Positions 30,509 to 30,543 of a DNA stretch of 30,543 bases are shown here, piece by piece. This DNA comes from an uncultured Oscillospiraceae bacterium (lineage in GTDB: Bacteria; Bacillota; Clostridia; Oscillospirales; Ruminococcaceae): the NCBI GenBank assembly GCA_900555435.1, contig USLH01000006.1:1-30543 (forward strand), written 5' to 3'. Positions within the stretch are counted from its first letter, which is position 1, and the number at the start of each line of letters is the position of its first letter. Made by a program: the position numbers and the translations under genes. The notes beneath the pieces are model-generated. The model was not told the origin of the DNA and made no database searches. It saw nothing but the letters and a program-made list of their open reading frames with translations.

Positions 30509-30543
30509 CTTCCTCATCCTTTCGCTTCTCTTCCAACACCCGC

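Overview
The window is a stretch of a Bacillota genome, most likely class Clostridia with moderately high G+C. This rests on the gene order (S10-spc-alpha ribosomal operon with secY-adk-map, a KOW-domain protein between map and infA, and rpsD inside the alpha section), the zinc-finger S14, strong Shine-Dalgarno sites and sigma-A-type promoters. Every gene I can support lies on the minus strand, so transcription runs from position 30543 towards 1. I see no tRNA, rRNA, CRISPR array, phage gene or insertion sequence.

Positions 1-16134 hold one complete ribosomal super-operon. In transcription order it is rpsJ, rplC, rplD, rplW, rplB, rpsS, rplV, rpsC, rplP, rpmC, rpsQ, rplN, rplX, rplE, rpsN(Z), rpsH, rplF, rplR, rpsE, rpmD, rplO, secY, adk, map, KOW protein, infA, rpmJ, rpsM, rpsK, rpsD, rpoA and rplQ. 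A strong terminator ends it at 2-31. It starts from a sigma-A promoter at 16106-16134 and has an unusually long leader of about 415 nt that contains an intrinsic terminator, probably an attenuator. Most genes are spaced by 1-30 nt, but three spacers (rpsJ-rplC, rplW-rplB, rpsD-rpoA) are longer than 110 nt and rich in hairpins.

Positions 16173-24614 hold an aromatic amino acid cluster. A near-consensus promoter drives a short unannotated ORF (24439-24555) that encodes a peptide packed with Phe, Tyr and Trp codons. A perfect 12-bp terminator hairpin follows, and then aroF, aroB, aroA, aroC, a GNAT acetyltransferase gene, pheA and aroK. This is the layout of ribosome-mediated attenuation controlling the entry into the shikimate pathway. 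A terminator after aroK separates this unit from aroE-rlmA, which has its own promoter. Together the genes cover DAHP synthesis to chorismate, except 3-dehydroquinate dehydratase, plus prephenate dehydratase for phenylalanine.

The GNAT gene between aroC and pheA carries an internal 108-bp inversion (19371-19478). The missing C-terminal part of the acetyltransferase is encoded on the opposite strand, bounded by short imperfect inverted repeats. Flipping it back restores a continuous GNAT frame exactly. This and the aroF leader peptide are the two most notable observations.

Positions 24688-30508 hold smaller units: corA; a split ThrE-type exporter pair; an XRE-cupin regulator with an AMP-forming acyl-CoA synthetase; and a YwlG/UPF0340 protein with a Cys/His-rich DUF3795 protein.
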